Origin: DATJPR01 sp035506295
GTDB lineage: Bacteria; Bacteroidota; Ignavibacteria; UBA10030; UBA6906
DNA: 30,056 bases
Assembly (NCBI GenBank): GCA_035506295.1
Contig: DATJPR010000074.1
Span: 1-30,056, forward strand
Reading direction: 5' to 3'
Shown here: positions 8,364 through 15,858 of the stretch, one piece after another
Position numbering within the stretch: the stretch's first letter is position 1
Layout of the letters: every line of letters begins with the position of its first letter
Notes under the pieces: generated by a model
Told to the model about the DNA's origin: nothing
Database searches by the model: none
What the model saw: only the letters and a program-made list of their open reading frames with translations
Position numbers and translations under genes: made by a program

Positions 8364-8801
8364 TCAGACGGTTACGCTCGGCGAGCAGTATTCGTTAAAG
8401 ACGCCCATCAGGTGCGAAGCGATCTCTTCCGCAGTCCGACTCTCCAGCTGATAGCGCGGAATAAAATGGACCAGTTCACCGTTCTTGTAGAACGCCATGG
8501 AAGGCGACGAAGGCGGGATGTTGCCGAGGCGCTCGCGCAGACGCGCCGTCGCTTCAATGTCTCCACCGGCGAACACGGTCGTAAGTTTGTCGGGTCGGAC
8601 CGTCGAGCGACGCAGGGCGAGGGCGATGCCCGGACGCGCTTTCCCCGCCGCGCAGCCGCAAACGGAATTGATCACCACGAGATTCGTTCCTTCCTTCGCG
8701 TCCACGGCGGCATCAACTTCTTCCGGCGTTCGGAGCTCGGAGAAACCGATTCTGGTAAGTTCATCTCTGAACGGTTGAATCATTACAGGGTCATAGCGCA
8801 T
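8364..8801 (-). CDS. Bacilliredoxin, BrxA/BrxB (YphP/YqiW) family
   Basis: A cytoplasmic thiol-disulfide protein of the DUF1094/bacilliredoxin family, which removes low-molecular-weight thiols such as bacillithiol from oxidised proteins. The 145-residue length from ATG 8801 fits the family exactly. The redox motif CGC is at 48-50 in NSVCGCAAGKARPG, preceded by TPEEVDAAV and followed by FAGGDIEATARLRE and IPPSSPSMAFYKNGELVHFIPR, all family hallmarks. An in-frame ATG at 8843 would add 14 residues not typical of the family; GGGA about eight bases before 8801 supports the shorter form. Its presence suggests the organism may make bacillithiol or a similar thiol, which is inference. It stands alone between icd (convergent) and the GH76-like gene (divergent). 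Confidence 0.9.
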   Translation of the reverse strand: MRYDPVMIQPFRDELTRIGFSELRTPEEVDAAVDAKEGTNLVVINSVCGCAAGKARPGIALALRRSTVRPDKLTTVFAGGDIEATARLRERLGNIPPSSPSMAFYKNGELVHFIPRYQLESRTAEEIASHLMGVFNEYCSPSVTV

Positions 8802-8960
8802 CACGTAATTCCCGATTCGAAATTGATTGATGAGGATATCCATTCATCTCTATAAACACTGCGATCCGAACCTGGGTTCCTCGATGACTTCTGCGCCGCG
8901 TGGTTGACGTTCCACGACTTGATTTGAAAGCCTTCCTTCCCGGAATTCGGCCGATACACC

Positions 8961-10223
8961 ATGACGGGCACCCGCAATCGCAAGCATAAGCAACCTCCCC
9001 CGCCCACCCGCGCATCTCGTCGGGTTCCGCCCGCCTTTTTCCTTGCCGCTCTCATCATCGTTGTCGCGATCGTTCTTCTCCTCTCCAATCGATCGGATCA
9101 GCCATCGGCCCCCGAACGCCTGGAGAAAGCGTCTGCCGTTTCGCAGAACTCTTCAGCCCTCACCACCTGGAGGGAGCGCGCATTCGCGGTCACTTCCCTC
9201 TTCCACATCGTGTACACCCCCTGCTGGGAAGGAGCCTATGGCGCTATCGGCGATGCATACCTCTTCGCCGCGACGCATGACTCCAGCCTCTACCGCTTCC
9301 ACCTCGTGGACCACGATCTGCGCCTGATGTGCGAAGGGACATGGGTCGATGACCGGGCCTGGGTGTGCCTCGCAGAACTTCAATGGTGGGAGGTCACCGG
9401 AAGGACGAATATGAGTCTTGTGCTTGACGCCCGACGACGATATCTCGATGCACGCGATGAGGGGAGGTTTTCCAGGTCCCAGGGCTTTTGGACCTGGTAC
9501 AACTGGCCGCCGGAAAAGGCCGGCGCACAGGCGTTCACGAACAGCAACATGAATCAAATGGTCACTGTCGCATGCGGGTTGTATGCCGCAACCGGAGAGG
9601 CTTCATTCAAAAGCGATGCGTTGCTGGCATGGAACGGCGACGGAACCACGCCGGGGATTGAGGCAACATGGTACCGTGGCGGCGGAGTTTGGATTGGCAA
9701 AGGAGGCCGAGCGGCCTTCGGGAATCAGCTGCCGTGGCGAGGCGTCGGATATTGCTCGGTGGCTTCGGCGCTTTACCGAATGACCGGAGAGAAGCATTAC
9801 AAGGACGTCGCCGTCGCCACCGCAAAATACGCGCTCGATCCCCGGACCGGCTGGGTGGACCCTACGGACTACTACCAGCTGCGCATGGATGGCAACGGCG
9901 CCTTTGTGAACTTTCTGCTGGATGCCTATGCCGTCGCTCCTGAAGAACTGGCGGACGTTCCCGGGAAGATCGAGAAGATGCTGACTCATGTCTGGACCAA
10001 CGCGCATTCCGCCGCCGTCGTCCAGCTCCATCGCATGAGCGACAACGGAATCCGGAATGGATGGAACCCGCGCGGAGGTGAAGACGGGTACGGCGTCAAC
10101 GAAGTGGGGACGGTCCACGCGCAGGGGGAGGCAGCGCGCGCGTTCGGCGTGTTCACGTACTACGAGGAGAGGGCGACTCCGACGAAACCTGTTTCGCAAG
10201 CAGGTCGAGGATCGCGTCCGTAA
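8961..10223 (+). CDS. Membrane-anchored glycoside hydrolase family 76-like protein
   Basis: A 420-residue protein with a basic, Pro-rich N-terminus, one transmembrane anchor (about 24-42) and a large outside domain. The domain resembles GH76 alpha-1,6-mannanases and related (alpha/alpha)6-barrel proteins. WVDDRAWVCLAELQWWEVTG (128-147) carries the consecutive Asp130-Asp131 expected of the GH76 catalytic pair, and later come TNSNMNQMVTVACGLYAATG, a WYRGGG segment, YCSVASALYRMTG and a C-terminal GEAARAFGVF helix. The substrate cannot be read from sequence; an alpha-mannoside or other surface glycan is a guess. The ATG at 8961 has no strong ribosome binding site. The last 71 bases overlap the end of convergent miaA, encoding a low-complexity tail after FTYYEERAT, so the C-terminus may have been extended by loss of an earlier stop. 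Confidence 0.72.
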   Translation: MTGTRNRKHKQPPPPTRASRRVPPAFFLAALIIVVAIVLLLSNRSDQPSAPERLEKASAVSQNSSALTTWRERAFAVTSLFHIVYTPCWEGAYGAIGDAYLFAATHDSSLYRFHLVDHDLRLMCEGTWVDDRAWVCLAELQWWEVTGRTNMSLVLDARRRYLDARDEGRFSRSQGFWTWYNWPPEKAGAQAFTNSNMNQMVTVACGLYAATGEASFKSDALLAWNGDGTTPGIEATWYRGGGVWIGKGGRAAFGNQLPWRGVGYCSVASALYRMTGEKHYKDVAVATAKYALDPRTGWVDPTDYYQLRMDGNGAFVNFLLDAYAVAPEELADVPGKIEKMLTHVWTNAHSAAVVQLHRMSDNGIRNGWNPRGGEDGYGVNEVGTVHAQGEAARAFGVFTYYEERATPTKPVSQAGRGSRP

Positions 10224-11163
10224 TCGTTGGGGAGAGCGCCGGCACCCAGACGATCCTCTTATCGGCCGAGAACCAGGTCATCTGCCTCTTCGCGTAGCGC
10301 CGCGAATTCCTTTTGATGAGGCGGACCATCTCGTCGTCTGAAATCTCATCTGCGATTCTGGAGAACACCTCTGCGTAGCCTACGGTATTCAAGGCATTGA
10401 GATGCCGGCCGTACCCTCTCACCTTCAATCCCTCCACCTCTTCGATCAGTCCGTGTCTCAACATGCCGTCGACCCGGGCGTCGATGCGACGATAGAGATC
10501 CGCGCGATCCATCATCAGCCCGATCCGAAACGCGTGAAAGGGGATTTCGGGTTTGCGTTCTTCCTGCAGTGCGGAAAGTGTGCGGCCGGTGGCATGGATG
10601 ACTTCCAGCGCGCGGATGATGCGCCGGGGTTTGGTGGGGTCGATGCTTTTCGAAGTGACGGGGTCGAGCCTTTTCAGCTCCTCGACGAGCAGCGGAAGCT
10701 CGCCTTGAGACACCCGCTCTTCCATGGCCGTGCGAAAGTCCGGATCTGAGGCGGGTCCATCGAAGAGACCGTCCGTCAGCGACCGGATATACAAACCGGA
10801 GCCGCCGACGATAATCGGAACGTTCCCACGCCGGAACACCTCCACGATCGTCGCTCTACCCTGCTCTCCGTAGAGGCCCGCATTGTACTCCTGGTCCGGG
10901 TCGAGGATGTCGATGAAGTGATGCGAAATCTCCCCGCGTTCCGCTGCGGTCGGTTTGGCTGTCCCGATGTCGAGCAACCGGTAAATCTGCCGGGAATCAG
11001 CGGAGACGATTTCTCCTCCCATCCGGCGCGCGAGGGACAGACCGACGGCGGTTTTGCCGCTGGCGGTTGGACCGACAATGGCGACGACGACTCTTCTCTC
11101 GATCAGCTTTCGACGGAGCACTTCCACGGCATCATCGGTCCCGGTCACGAGACTTCCTGCCAT
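10153..11163 (-). CDS. miaA: tRNA dimethylallyltransferase
   Basis: Transfers a dimethylallyl group to N6 of A37 in tRNAs reading UNN codons. From ATG 11163 the 336-residue protein has the P-loop GPTASGKT at 31-38, DSRQIYR (56-62), DIGTAKPT, HHFIDILDPDQEYNAG, the substrate segment VGGSGLYIRSLTDGLF, DPTKPRRIIRALEV and a C-terminal KRNSRRYAKRQMTWF. All of these are standard MiaA motifs at normal length. Two starts are possible. ATG 11163 lies inside the end of pcm (19-base overlap). GTG 11148 overlaps the pcm stop as GTGA and has AGGAAG just upstream; it would shorten the protein by five residues. Either way it is translationally coupled to pcm. Its 3' end overlaps the convergent GH76-like gene by 71 bases. 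Confidence 0.96.
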   Translation of the reverse strand: MAGSLVTGTDDAVEVLRRKLIERRVVVAIVGPTASGKTAVGLSLARRMGGEIVSADSRQIYRLLDIGTAKPTAAERGEISHHFIDILDPDQEYNAGLYGEQGRATIVEVFRRGNVPIIVGGSGLYIRSLTDGLFDGPASDPDFRTAMEERVSQGELPLLVEELKRLDPVTSKSIDPTKPRRIIRALEVIHATGRTLSALQEERKPEIPFHAFRIGLMMDRADLYRRIDARVDGMLRHGLIEEVEGLKVRGYGRHLNALNTVGYAEVFSRIADEISDDEMVRLIKRNSRRYAKRQMTWFSADKRIVWVPALSPTITDAILDLLAKQVSSESPSPRST

Positions 11164-11789
11164 CCGTTCTTTCCCACCAGCGGGACGAATTTGAAGCTGT
11201 CGATCTGACGCCGGTCGTATCGGTCGCCCGACCGGGTGATAATGGCGAGGGATTGGACGTCGCGGCTCCCCACGGGAATCACGAGGCGCCCGCCGTCGGC
11301 GAGCTGGGTGAGCAACGCCCGGGGGGCATCCGGCGCTGCGGCAGTGACGATAATCCCCTGGTACGGCGCGAACTCCTCCCACCCCACTGACCCGTCACCG
11401 GCTTTAGAGGCGACCCGGTAGCCGAGACGGTCAAGGAGCTTTCGCGCTCCTGCAAGAAGTTCGACGTCCCGTTCGATGCTGAAGACGTGCGCGCCCACGG
11501 CCGCGAGGATGGCGGACTGATATCCCGAACCGGTTCCGATCTCGAGCACCTTGTCGCCACGGTGAACGTCAAGAGCCTGCGTCATGTATGCGACGGTGTA
11601 GGGTTGCGAAATCGTCTGCCCTTTTCCGATGGGAAGCGCGCTGTCCTCATAGGCCCGGTTGGTGAAGGGTTCCGGGACAAAAAGATGTCGCTCCACTGTC
11701 CGGAAGGCCTGAAGCACGTGCTCGTCAAGGATCCCCCGGTCACGCATCAGCACAATCATCTCTTCGCGTTCAACGTCAAAGCGCTTCAC
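11145..11789 (-). CDS. pcm: Protein-L-isoaspartate O-methyltransferase
   Basis: SAM-dependent methylation of L-isoaspartyl residues, starting repair of aged proteins in the cytoplasm. The 214-residue protein begins VKRFDVEREEMIVLMRDRGI, like other Pcm proteins, then RTVERHLFVPE, the substrate loop LPIGKGQTISQPYTVAYM, SAM motif I VLEIGTGSGYQSAILA, and GGRLVIPVGSRDVQSL near the C-terminus. I chose GTG 11789 because GAGGTGAT, fully complementary to the 16S tail, lies seven bases upstream; a GTG at 11801 would overlap that site. It is the third gene of folP-cdaA-pcm-miaA, 37 bases after cdaA, and overlaps the miaA start. Confidence 0.95.
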   Translation of the reverse strand: MKRFDVEREEMIVLMRDRGILDEHVLQAFRTVERHLFVPEPFTNRAYEDSALPIGKGQTISQPYTVAYMTQALDVHRGDKVLEIGTGSGYQSAILAAVGAHVFSIERDVELLAGARKLLDRLGYRVASKAGDGSVGWEEFAPYQGIIVTAAAPDAPRALLTQLADGGRLVIPVGSRDVQSLAIITRSGDRYDRRQIDSFKFVPLVGKNGWQEVS

Positions 11790-11826
11790 TGTTTCGATCA
11801 CCTCGTGCTGATGAAGGGACGATGGT

Positions 11827-12648
11827 TCATTGCCGGGCCTCGCCCCGCAGCAGCTTCCAGATGGATGATGCCGAGCGATCGGAGTCCATGTTCAGCCGCT
11901 CTTTCAGTTCCCGGCGAAGGACTGCGGGAGTCAGGCCACGATAGAGCGTGCCGTTTTCAGCGATGGAAACGGTCCCCGTCTCCTCCGAAACGATGACGAC
12001 GACGACGTCCGCCTGTTCGGAGATGCCGAGCCCCGCCCGGTGCCTGGTGCCAAGAAGCTGACCTTCCCAGGCGGTGATGTTCGAAAGCGGAAGCGTGCAT
12101 CGCGCCGCTTCGATTTGTCGGTCCTTGATGATGACCGCTCCGTCGTGGAGGGGCGACCGGGGGTTGAAGATGGACAGCAGCAGCGTCCGGCTCACGATCG
12201 CCTCCATCCGGGTTCCGGTTTCCGCATGCATCCGAATGCCGGTCGCACGGACGAAGATGATCAAGGCCCCGAACTTCTTTTTCGAAAGCTCCGTGACGGC
12301 TCCGACGACCTCATCGATCGATTCGTCGACATTCAGTTTGACGAACATCCTGACCAAGGGGCTCCGGCTGATGAGAACGAGGATCCGCCGCAGCTCCGGC
12401 TGGAAGAGGATGATGAACGCGAGGACCCAGATATCGGTCAGCGTTTTCAGGATCCACGTCATCGCTTTGAAGTGGAGCGTCTGCGCGATGAAAGAAGCAG
12501 TCACCACAAACACGAGGCCGGCAAAGATCTGGATGGCCACCGTGCCGCGCATGGCGAGGTACAGCCGGTAGAAAATGAAGGAGACCAGCGCGATGTCCAG
12601 GATGTCCGAGACACTGACGCTGATGAACCCGATCTTGAACAGCTCCAT
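11827..12648 (-). CDS. cdaA: Diadenylate cyclase, CdaA (DacA) type
   Basis: Makes cyclic di-AMP from two ATP at the inner face of the cytoplasmic membrane. The 273-residue protein has three N-terminal transmembrane helices (about 13-33, 38-57, 63-82) ending in FQPELRRIL, then the DAC domain. Its catalytic motifs are intact: DGA at 169-171 in SPLHDGAVII and RHR at 202-204 in LGTRHRAGLGISE, with ETGTRMEAIVS upstream. This is the CdaA architecture rather than DisA or CdaS. The ATG at 12648 has a GAGGGGA site. It follows folP by 27 bases, a neighbour pair I recall from other FCB bacteria; the Firmicutes partners cdaR and glmM are absent here. Cyclic di-AMP typically controls potassium and osmotic balance. 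The receptors are not in this window. Confidence 0.95.
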   Translation of the reverse strand: MELFKIGFISVSVSDILDIALVSFIFYRLYLAMRGTVAIQIFAGLVFVVTASFIAQTLHFKAMTWILKTLTDIWVLAFIILFQPELRRILVLISRSPLVRMFVKLNVDESIDEVVGAVTELSKKKFGALIIFVRATGIRMHAETGTRMEAIVSRTLLLSIFNPRSPLHDGAVIIKDRQIEAARCTLPLSNITAWEGQLLGTRHRAGLGISEQADVVVVIVSEETGTVSIAENGTLYRGLTPAVLRRELKERLNMDSDRSASSIWKLLRGEARQ

Positions 12649-12675
12649 TGTGGTCGTCCCCTCGGCGTAAGGGTG

Positions 12676-13557
12676 TTACCATGAACGGGCGAGCTCGTCG
12701 GCGATTGCCGCAGCGCGCCGCGATTCCTTTACGTCATGAACGCGGATGAGGTTTGCCCCGCGGAGAATGGCCGCCGTCATTGCCGCCAGCGACCCTTCGA
12801 GACGGGCTTCGACAGGAAGGTCCTGCACTTTTCCGACAAACGATTTTCGCGAGATGCCGACAACGATCGGCCGATGGAGCGATTGCAGCCGATCCAGGTG
12901 TGCGATCAGGCGGTAGTTCTCCGCCATCGACTTGCCGAAACCCAGCCCGGGATCGACGAACATCTGGGAGATGCCTTTGTGCTCCCCTCTTCGGACGGAC
13001 CCCTCCAAGGCGCTCACGACATCGTCCACCACGTCCTCATAGACGATGTGGGAAGGCATGGCCCACGGTGGGGCGGGCGTGTGCATGAGAATCACCGAGG
13101 CGTTTTTCGCGCGCGCGGTGTCCGCCATGTCGTCATCGAACGTGAATCCGCTGATGTCATTGATCACGGTTGCGCCTGCGTCCAGGGCGCGGGCAGCCAC
13201 ATCGCTCTTCCAGGTGTCGACGGAGATCGGGACGTCGCTCCTCTGTGCCAGGTGCTCAATCACCGGAAGGATCCGGCGGAGTTCCTCGTCCGCCGGGACC
13301 GGTGCCGCTCCTTGGCCATACACGGAGCCCCGAGGCCGCGTGGATTCGCCGCCAACGTCGATCAGGTCGGCGCCGTCATCGATCAGGCGCAACGCGTGAT
13401 CGATGGCCGCCCGGGGGTCGAGATATCTGCCTCCGTCGGCAAACGAATCTGGCGTCACATTCACCACCCCCATGATGAAGGTGCGCTCGGAGAAATCGAA
13501 GACCTTCCTTCCCAGAGTGAAGCGAATGGACGCGTGCGTATGAACGGTGGATTCCAT
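12676..13557 (-). CDS. folP: Dihydropteroate synthase
   Basis: Joins p-aminobenzoate to dihydropterin pyrophosphate in folate synthesis. From ATG 13557 the protein is 293 residues and carries the expected TIM-barrel motifs in order: MGVVNVTPDSFADGG (29-43), GADLIDVGGESTRPRG, ISVDTWKSDVAARALDAGATVINDISG, VDPGLGFGKS, GISRKSFVG and a final IRVHDVKES. The pterin-binding Asp and Asn and the sulfonamide-region loop are present. An in-frame GTG at 13593 lies inside the terminator of the preceding gene, so the start at 13557 is preferred, although no clear ribosome binding site precedes it. It heads the folP-cdaA-pcm-miaA unit. Confidence 0.95.
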   Translation of the reverse strand: MESTVHTHASIRFTLGRKVFDFSERTFIMGVVNVTPDSFADGGRYLDPRAAIDHALRLIDDGADLIDVGGESTRPRGSVYGQGAAPVPADEELRRILPVIEHLAQRSDVPISVDTWKSDVAARALDAGATVINDISGFTFDDDMADTARAKNASVILMHTPAPPWAMPSHIVYEDVVDDVVSALEGSVRRGEHKGISQMFVDPGLGFGKSMAENYRLIAHLDRLQSLHRPIVVGISRKSFVGKVQDLPVEARLEGSLAAMTAAILRGANLIRVHDVKESRRAAAIADELARSW

Positions 13558-13564
13558 CGGTCGA

Positions 13565-13594
13565 GAAAAAAGAAAAGGTGACTCACCGGTCACC
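13565..13594 (-). terminator. Rho-independent terminator after the small basic protein gene
   Basis: On the minus strand, GGTGAC ... GTCACC (13577-13594, six-base loop) is followed by TTTTCTTTTTT. It starts 11 bases after the stop of the 32-residue protein and ends just upstream of folP, so the small gene and folP are probably separate transcripts. Confidence 0.85.
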
Positions 13595-13604
13595 CTTCCG
13601 CTGC

Positions 13605-13703
13605 CTACATCTTCTTCTTCGCGGCTTCGGCTCTCCGCTTTGCCTTGGCGCGTTCAACAGCCTTCTTATGCTTCTTCCGCACCACGCGGGTCTTCTTGTT
13701 CAT
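13605..13703 (-). CDS. Very small, highly basic protein (32 residues)
   Basis: A complete 32-residue frame beginning MNKKTRVVRKKHKKAVERAK and ending in AEAAKKKM. About half the residues are Lys or Arg and there are no acidic stretches, so binding to RNA or ribosomes is a reasonable inference; I cannot assign it to a named ribosomal protein. The reading frame is supported by a near-perfect ribosome binding site (GGAGGAGGA directly before the ATG) and by a dedicated terminator 11 bases after the stop. It lies alone between folP and the dismutase gene, about 200 bases downstream of the latter's terminator. Small Lys/Arg-rich proteins of similar pattern occur in other bacterial phyla, but that is recollection and not a tested homology. 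Confidence 0.75.
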   Translation of the reverse strand: MNKKTRVVRKKHKKAVERAKAKRRAEAAKKKM

Positions 13704-13841
13704 TCCTCCTCCGGAATTGTCGATCAGGGGATCTTATCATGGTGATCTGTGCTTCTCGGATGAACATACGCAATCCCGGAGAGAACATCAACAGTCCGCA
13801 GCCCGCGCCCGGTGCATCGGGAACGGCAAGGGGACCAAAAC

Positions 13842-13893
13842 GAAAAAGCCGACACGAGGAAGGCATCGCAGGTCCCTTCGCTCTTGTCGGCTT
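13842..13893 (-). terminator. Rho-independent terminator after the superoxide dismutase gene
   Basis: On the minus strand, AAGCCGACA ... TGTCGGCTT (arms 13846-13854 and 13885-13893) forms a long, slightly bulged stem with further inner pairing, followed by TTTCGTTTT. It starts 17 bases past the dismutase stop. Confidence 0.85.
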
Positions 13894-13909
13894 GAAAGAC
13901 ACACAGAAA

Positions 13910-14536
13910 CTACTTCGCGTACTTCTTGTACCGGTCGTTGATTCTGCCCCAGTGCAAGTTCGCGATGAAATTGTCGATATAGGCGGCGCGCTTCGGGCCG
14001 TCCTTGTGGTAATAGGCGTGCTCGAAGACATCGACAGGAATCAACGGGATTCCGCCCCAGATGGCGCCGTAGTGATGTTCATCGACGAGGACGTTCAAGA
14101 GGCGCCTGCTGTACAGCATATCGAATGTCAGGACACCCCATCCGCTGAGTTTCGCAGAGACCGCCGCCGCCTTGAAATCCGCTTTCCAGGCGTCGATGGA
14201 ACCAAACTCTTTCTCAATCGCCGCCTTGATCTCGGGACCCTTCGAAGGGTTGCCGTCGCCGCCGAGGATCTCCCAATAGACATCGTGCAGGAGCGTGCCC
14301 GCATGGTTCCACGTGGTCCTGCGCTTGAGCTCTCCGATGGTGCTGTAGTTGCCATTCGCCGCCGCCCGGTCTGCGGACTCGAGGGCTTTCTCAATATTGT
14401 TGAGCGCGGTGACGTACCCTTTGTGGTGCGTATTGTAGTGCCAATCCGTTGTCTCAGCATCGACAACAGGCGCAAGAAGTTTCTTTGCCTCGTCATCGGA
14501 ATAGGGACGCGGATTGAACTTCCATTCGTATGCCAT
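13910..14536 (-). CDS. Superoxide dismutase, Fe/Mn family
   Basis: Converts superoxide to oxygen and hydrogen peroxide. The 208-residue protein has all four metal ligands: His33 (DWHYNTHH), His84 (LLHDVYW), Asp169 and His173 (VDVFEHAYY). It differs from standard bacterial SodA/SodB. HYNTHHKGYVTALNNIEKAL, the Gly80 four residues before ligand His84, and EHHYGAIWGGIPLIPVDVFEH resemble archaeal Fe or cambialistic enzymes, so the metal (Fe, Mn or either) cannot be told. There is no signal peptide, so it is cytoplasmic. The ATG at 14536 has AAGGAG nine bases upstream. A TTGACA sequence lies on the minus strand at 14582-14587, but I see no matching -10 element. It has its own terminator and sits just downstream of the SUF operon on the same strand, a sensible setting because oxidative stress damages iron-sulfur clusters. 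Confidence 0.93.
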   Translation of the reverse strand: MAYEWKFNPRPYSDDEAKKLLAPVVDAETTDWHYNTHHKGYVTALNNIEKALESADRAAANGNYSTIGELKRRTTWNHAGTLLHDVYWEILGGDGNPSKGPEIKAAIEKEFGSIDAWKADFKAAAVSAKLSGWGVLTFDMLYSRRLLNVLVDEHHYGAIWGGIPLIPVDVFEHAYYHKDGPKRAAYIDNFIANLHWGRINDRYKKYAK

Positions 14537-14596
14537 GGAAACTGCTCCTTAGAGTTGTTGTGGAAGTAGGTGAAATCTCTTTGTCAATGAACTGAA

Positions 14597-14632
14597 ACGT
14601 CGATGCTGGAGACGTCCGCCCGCCCCGACGTC
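14597..14632 (-). terminator. Possible weak hairpin at the end of the SUF operon
   Basis: The sequence ACGTC occurs at 14597-14601, 14611-14616 (as GACGTC) and 14627-14632 (as GACGTC). The copies can pair to form short stems, one overlapping the sufA stop codon. There is no T-run, so termination here is doubtful. Confidence 0.25.
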
Positions 14633-14996
14633 ACACGCCGAACGACTGACCGCAACCGCAGGTCCGGGCGGCCTGGGGATTGTTGAACACAAACCCCTTC
14701 CCATTCAGCCCATCGCTGAAATCAAGGATGGTCCCGGAGAGATAGAAGAGGCTCTTCTGATCGATGAAGATCGTGACGCCCTGGCTGGTCAACACCACAT
14801 CCTTTTCTCCCGGCTTCTCATCGAAGCCCAGCACATAGGACAATCCCGAGCACCCGCCGCCCTTCACGCCGATGCGCAGGGCGTGTGTCTCCGGAATATC
14901 GTTTTCCGCTTTGACGTGTTTGACCTGAGCAGCCGCCTTGACCGTGATCTCAATCTCGGTTCGCGTCGCAGGCCCGGTCGTCAGTGTTTCACTCAT
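14631..14996 (-). CDS. sufA: Iron-sulfur cluster carrier, SufA/IscA/ErpA (HesB) family
   Basis: An A-type carrier that takes clusters from the SufBCD scaffold to client proteins. From ATG 14996 it is 121 residues and has the three invariant cysteines: Cys49 in GGGCSGLSY, and Cys113 and Cys115 in RTCGCGQSF. FIDQKSLFYLSGTILDF and GKGFVFNNPQA are standard for the family. A GAGGA site precedes the ATG. It is the last gene of the operon, 23 bases after sufT. SufA, IscA and ErpA cannot be separated from sequence alone; I use sufA because of the operon. Confidence 0.92.
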   Translation of the reverse strand: MSETLTTGPATRTEIEITVKAAAQVKHVKAENDIPETHALRIGVKGGGCSGLSYVLGFDEKPGEKDVVLTSQGVTIFIDQKSLFYLSGTILDFSDGLNGKGFVFNNPQAARTCGCGQSFGV

Positions 14997-15019
14997 GGTG
15001 ATCCTCGTAGTGCTTTGAC

Positions 15020-15400
15020 TTACATGTACCCAAGCTCCAACTTGGCAACATCGCTCATCATGCTCATGTTCCACGGCGGAGTCCAGGTGACGTCCACCTT
15101 GACAGACGTCACTCCTTGTATCGACGCCACCCGCTGTTGAACCTCGCCCGGCAGCGACTGGGCCGCGGGACAATGGGGCGAGGTGAGCGTCATCGTCACC
15201 GTCACTGCCCCGCCGTCGCCGACAGAGACATCATAGATCAATCCGAGATCGTAGATGTTCACCGGGATCTCGGGATCGTAGCAGGTATGAAGAATATTGA
15301 TCACATTGTTCTCAATGACCTTCTGTTCGATCCCGGTAATCTCCTCCTGCCGCTGCTCTCCGTTGCCGGCGTTCCCGGCCTTCGCGTCGTCGTCCGCCAT
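15020..15400 (-). CDS. sufT: SUF-associated DUF59/MIP18 family protein, SufT-like
   Basis: A 126-residue soluble protein with a disordered, charged first 20 residues and then the MIP18 (DUF59) domain. The domain shows CYDPEIPVNIYDLGLIYDV (40-58), VTMTLTSPHCPAA with Cys77, and a C-terminal VKVDVTWTPPWNMSMMSD. SufT-type proteins help maturation of iron-sulfur proteins in bacteria with SUF operons, and eukaryotic CIAO2 is a distant relative. The start ATG overlaps the sufU stop as TGATG with GGAG upstream, so the two genes are translationally coupled. It lies between sufU and sufA, which supports the role. A PaaD-like role is unlikely in this context. Confidence 0.92.
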   Translation of the reverse strand: MADDDAKAGNAGNGEQRQEEITGIEQKVIENNVINILHTCYDPEIPVNIYDLGLIYDVSVGDGGAVTVTMTLTSPHCPAAQSLPGEVQQRVASIQGVTSVKVDVTWTPPWNMSMMSDVAKLELGYM

Positions 15401-15858
15401 CACTCTTGCTCCGTTGTCACTTTTTCCGAATGACCTTCGAGTGCCGCCTTCACGGTGTGCCACGCAAGACTCGCGCACTTCACGCGCGCCGGGAATTCGC
15501 TGACCCCCGCAAAAGCGGCAAGCCTGCCCAGGTGCTCCACTGATCCGACGTCCGTCCGTTGTCCTGTCACCAGCCGATGAAATTCATCGAAAAGCTCTTC
15601 GGCCTCGGCTCTCGTTTTCCCCTTCAACACCTGACTCATCACCGACGCCGACGCCTTGGAGATTGCGCAACCGGCACCCTGAAAACTCAGATCGGCGATC
15701 TTGTCTCCGTCCATTTTCAGAAAGACCGTATAGTGATCGCCGCACAGCGGATTATACCCCTCGACGCTGACAGACGGCCTTTCCATCGTCCGGAAGTTCC
15801 GTGGGTTTCTGTTATGGTCGAGGATCACTTCCTGGTAGAGCTCGCGGAGGTCCGACAT
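15400..15858 (-). CDS. sufU: Sulfur-relay protein SufU
   Basis: Zinc-dependent sulfurtransferase that accepts persulfide sulfur from SufS and passes it to the SufBCD scaffold. The 152-residue protein has Cys39 and Asp41 (NPLCGDHYTV), Cys64 (GAGCAISKASASVM) and Cys128 (RVKCASLAWHT). The roughly 20-residue insertion between the second and third cysteines (EELFDEFHRLVTGQ region) is typical of SufU rather than of the scaffold IscU. The start ATG at 15858 overlaps the sufS stop as TGATG. There is no SufE gene in the operon, consistent with SufU taking that role. The longer upstream reading frame is inside sufS and is not used. Confidence 0.95.
   Translation of the reverse strand: MSDLRELYQEVILDHNRNPRNFRTMERPSVSVEGYNPLCGDHYTVFLKMDGDKIADLSFQGAGCAISKASASVMSQVLKGKTRAEAEELFDEFHRLVTGQRTDVGSVEHLGRLAAFAGVSEFPARVKCASLAWHTVKAALEGHSEKVTTEQE

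Noticed and set aside
14582..14587. TTGACA on the minus strand upstream of the dismutase gene
   Set aside because: A good -35 match but no acceptable -10 element at 16-18 bases, so not called as a promoter.
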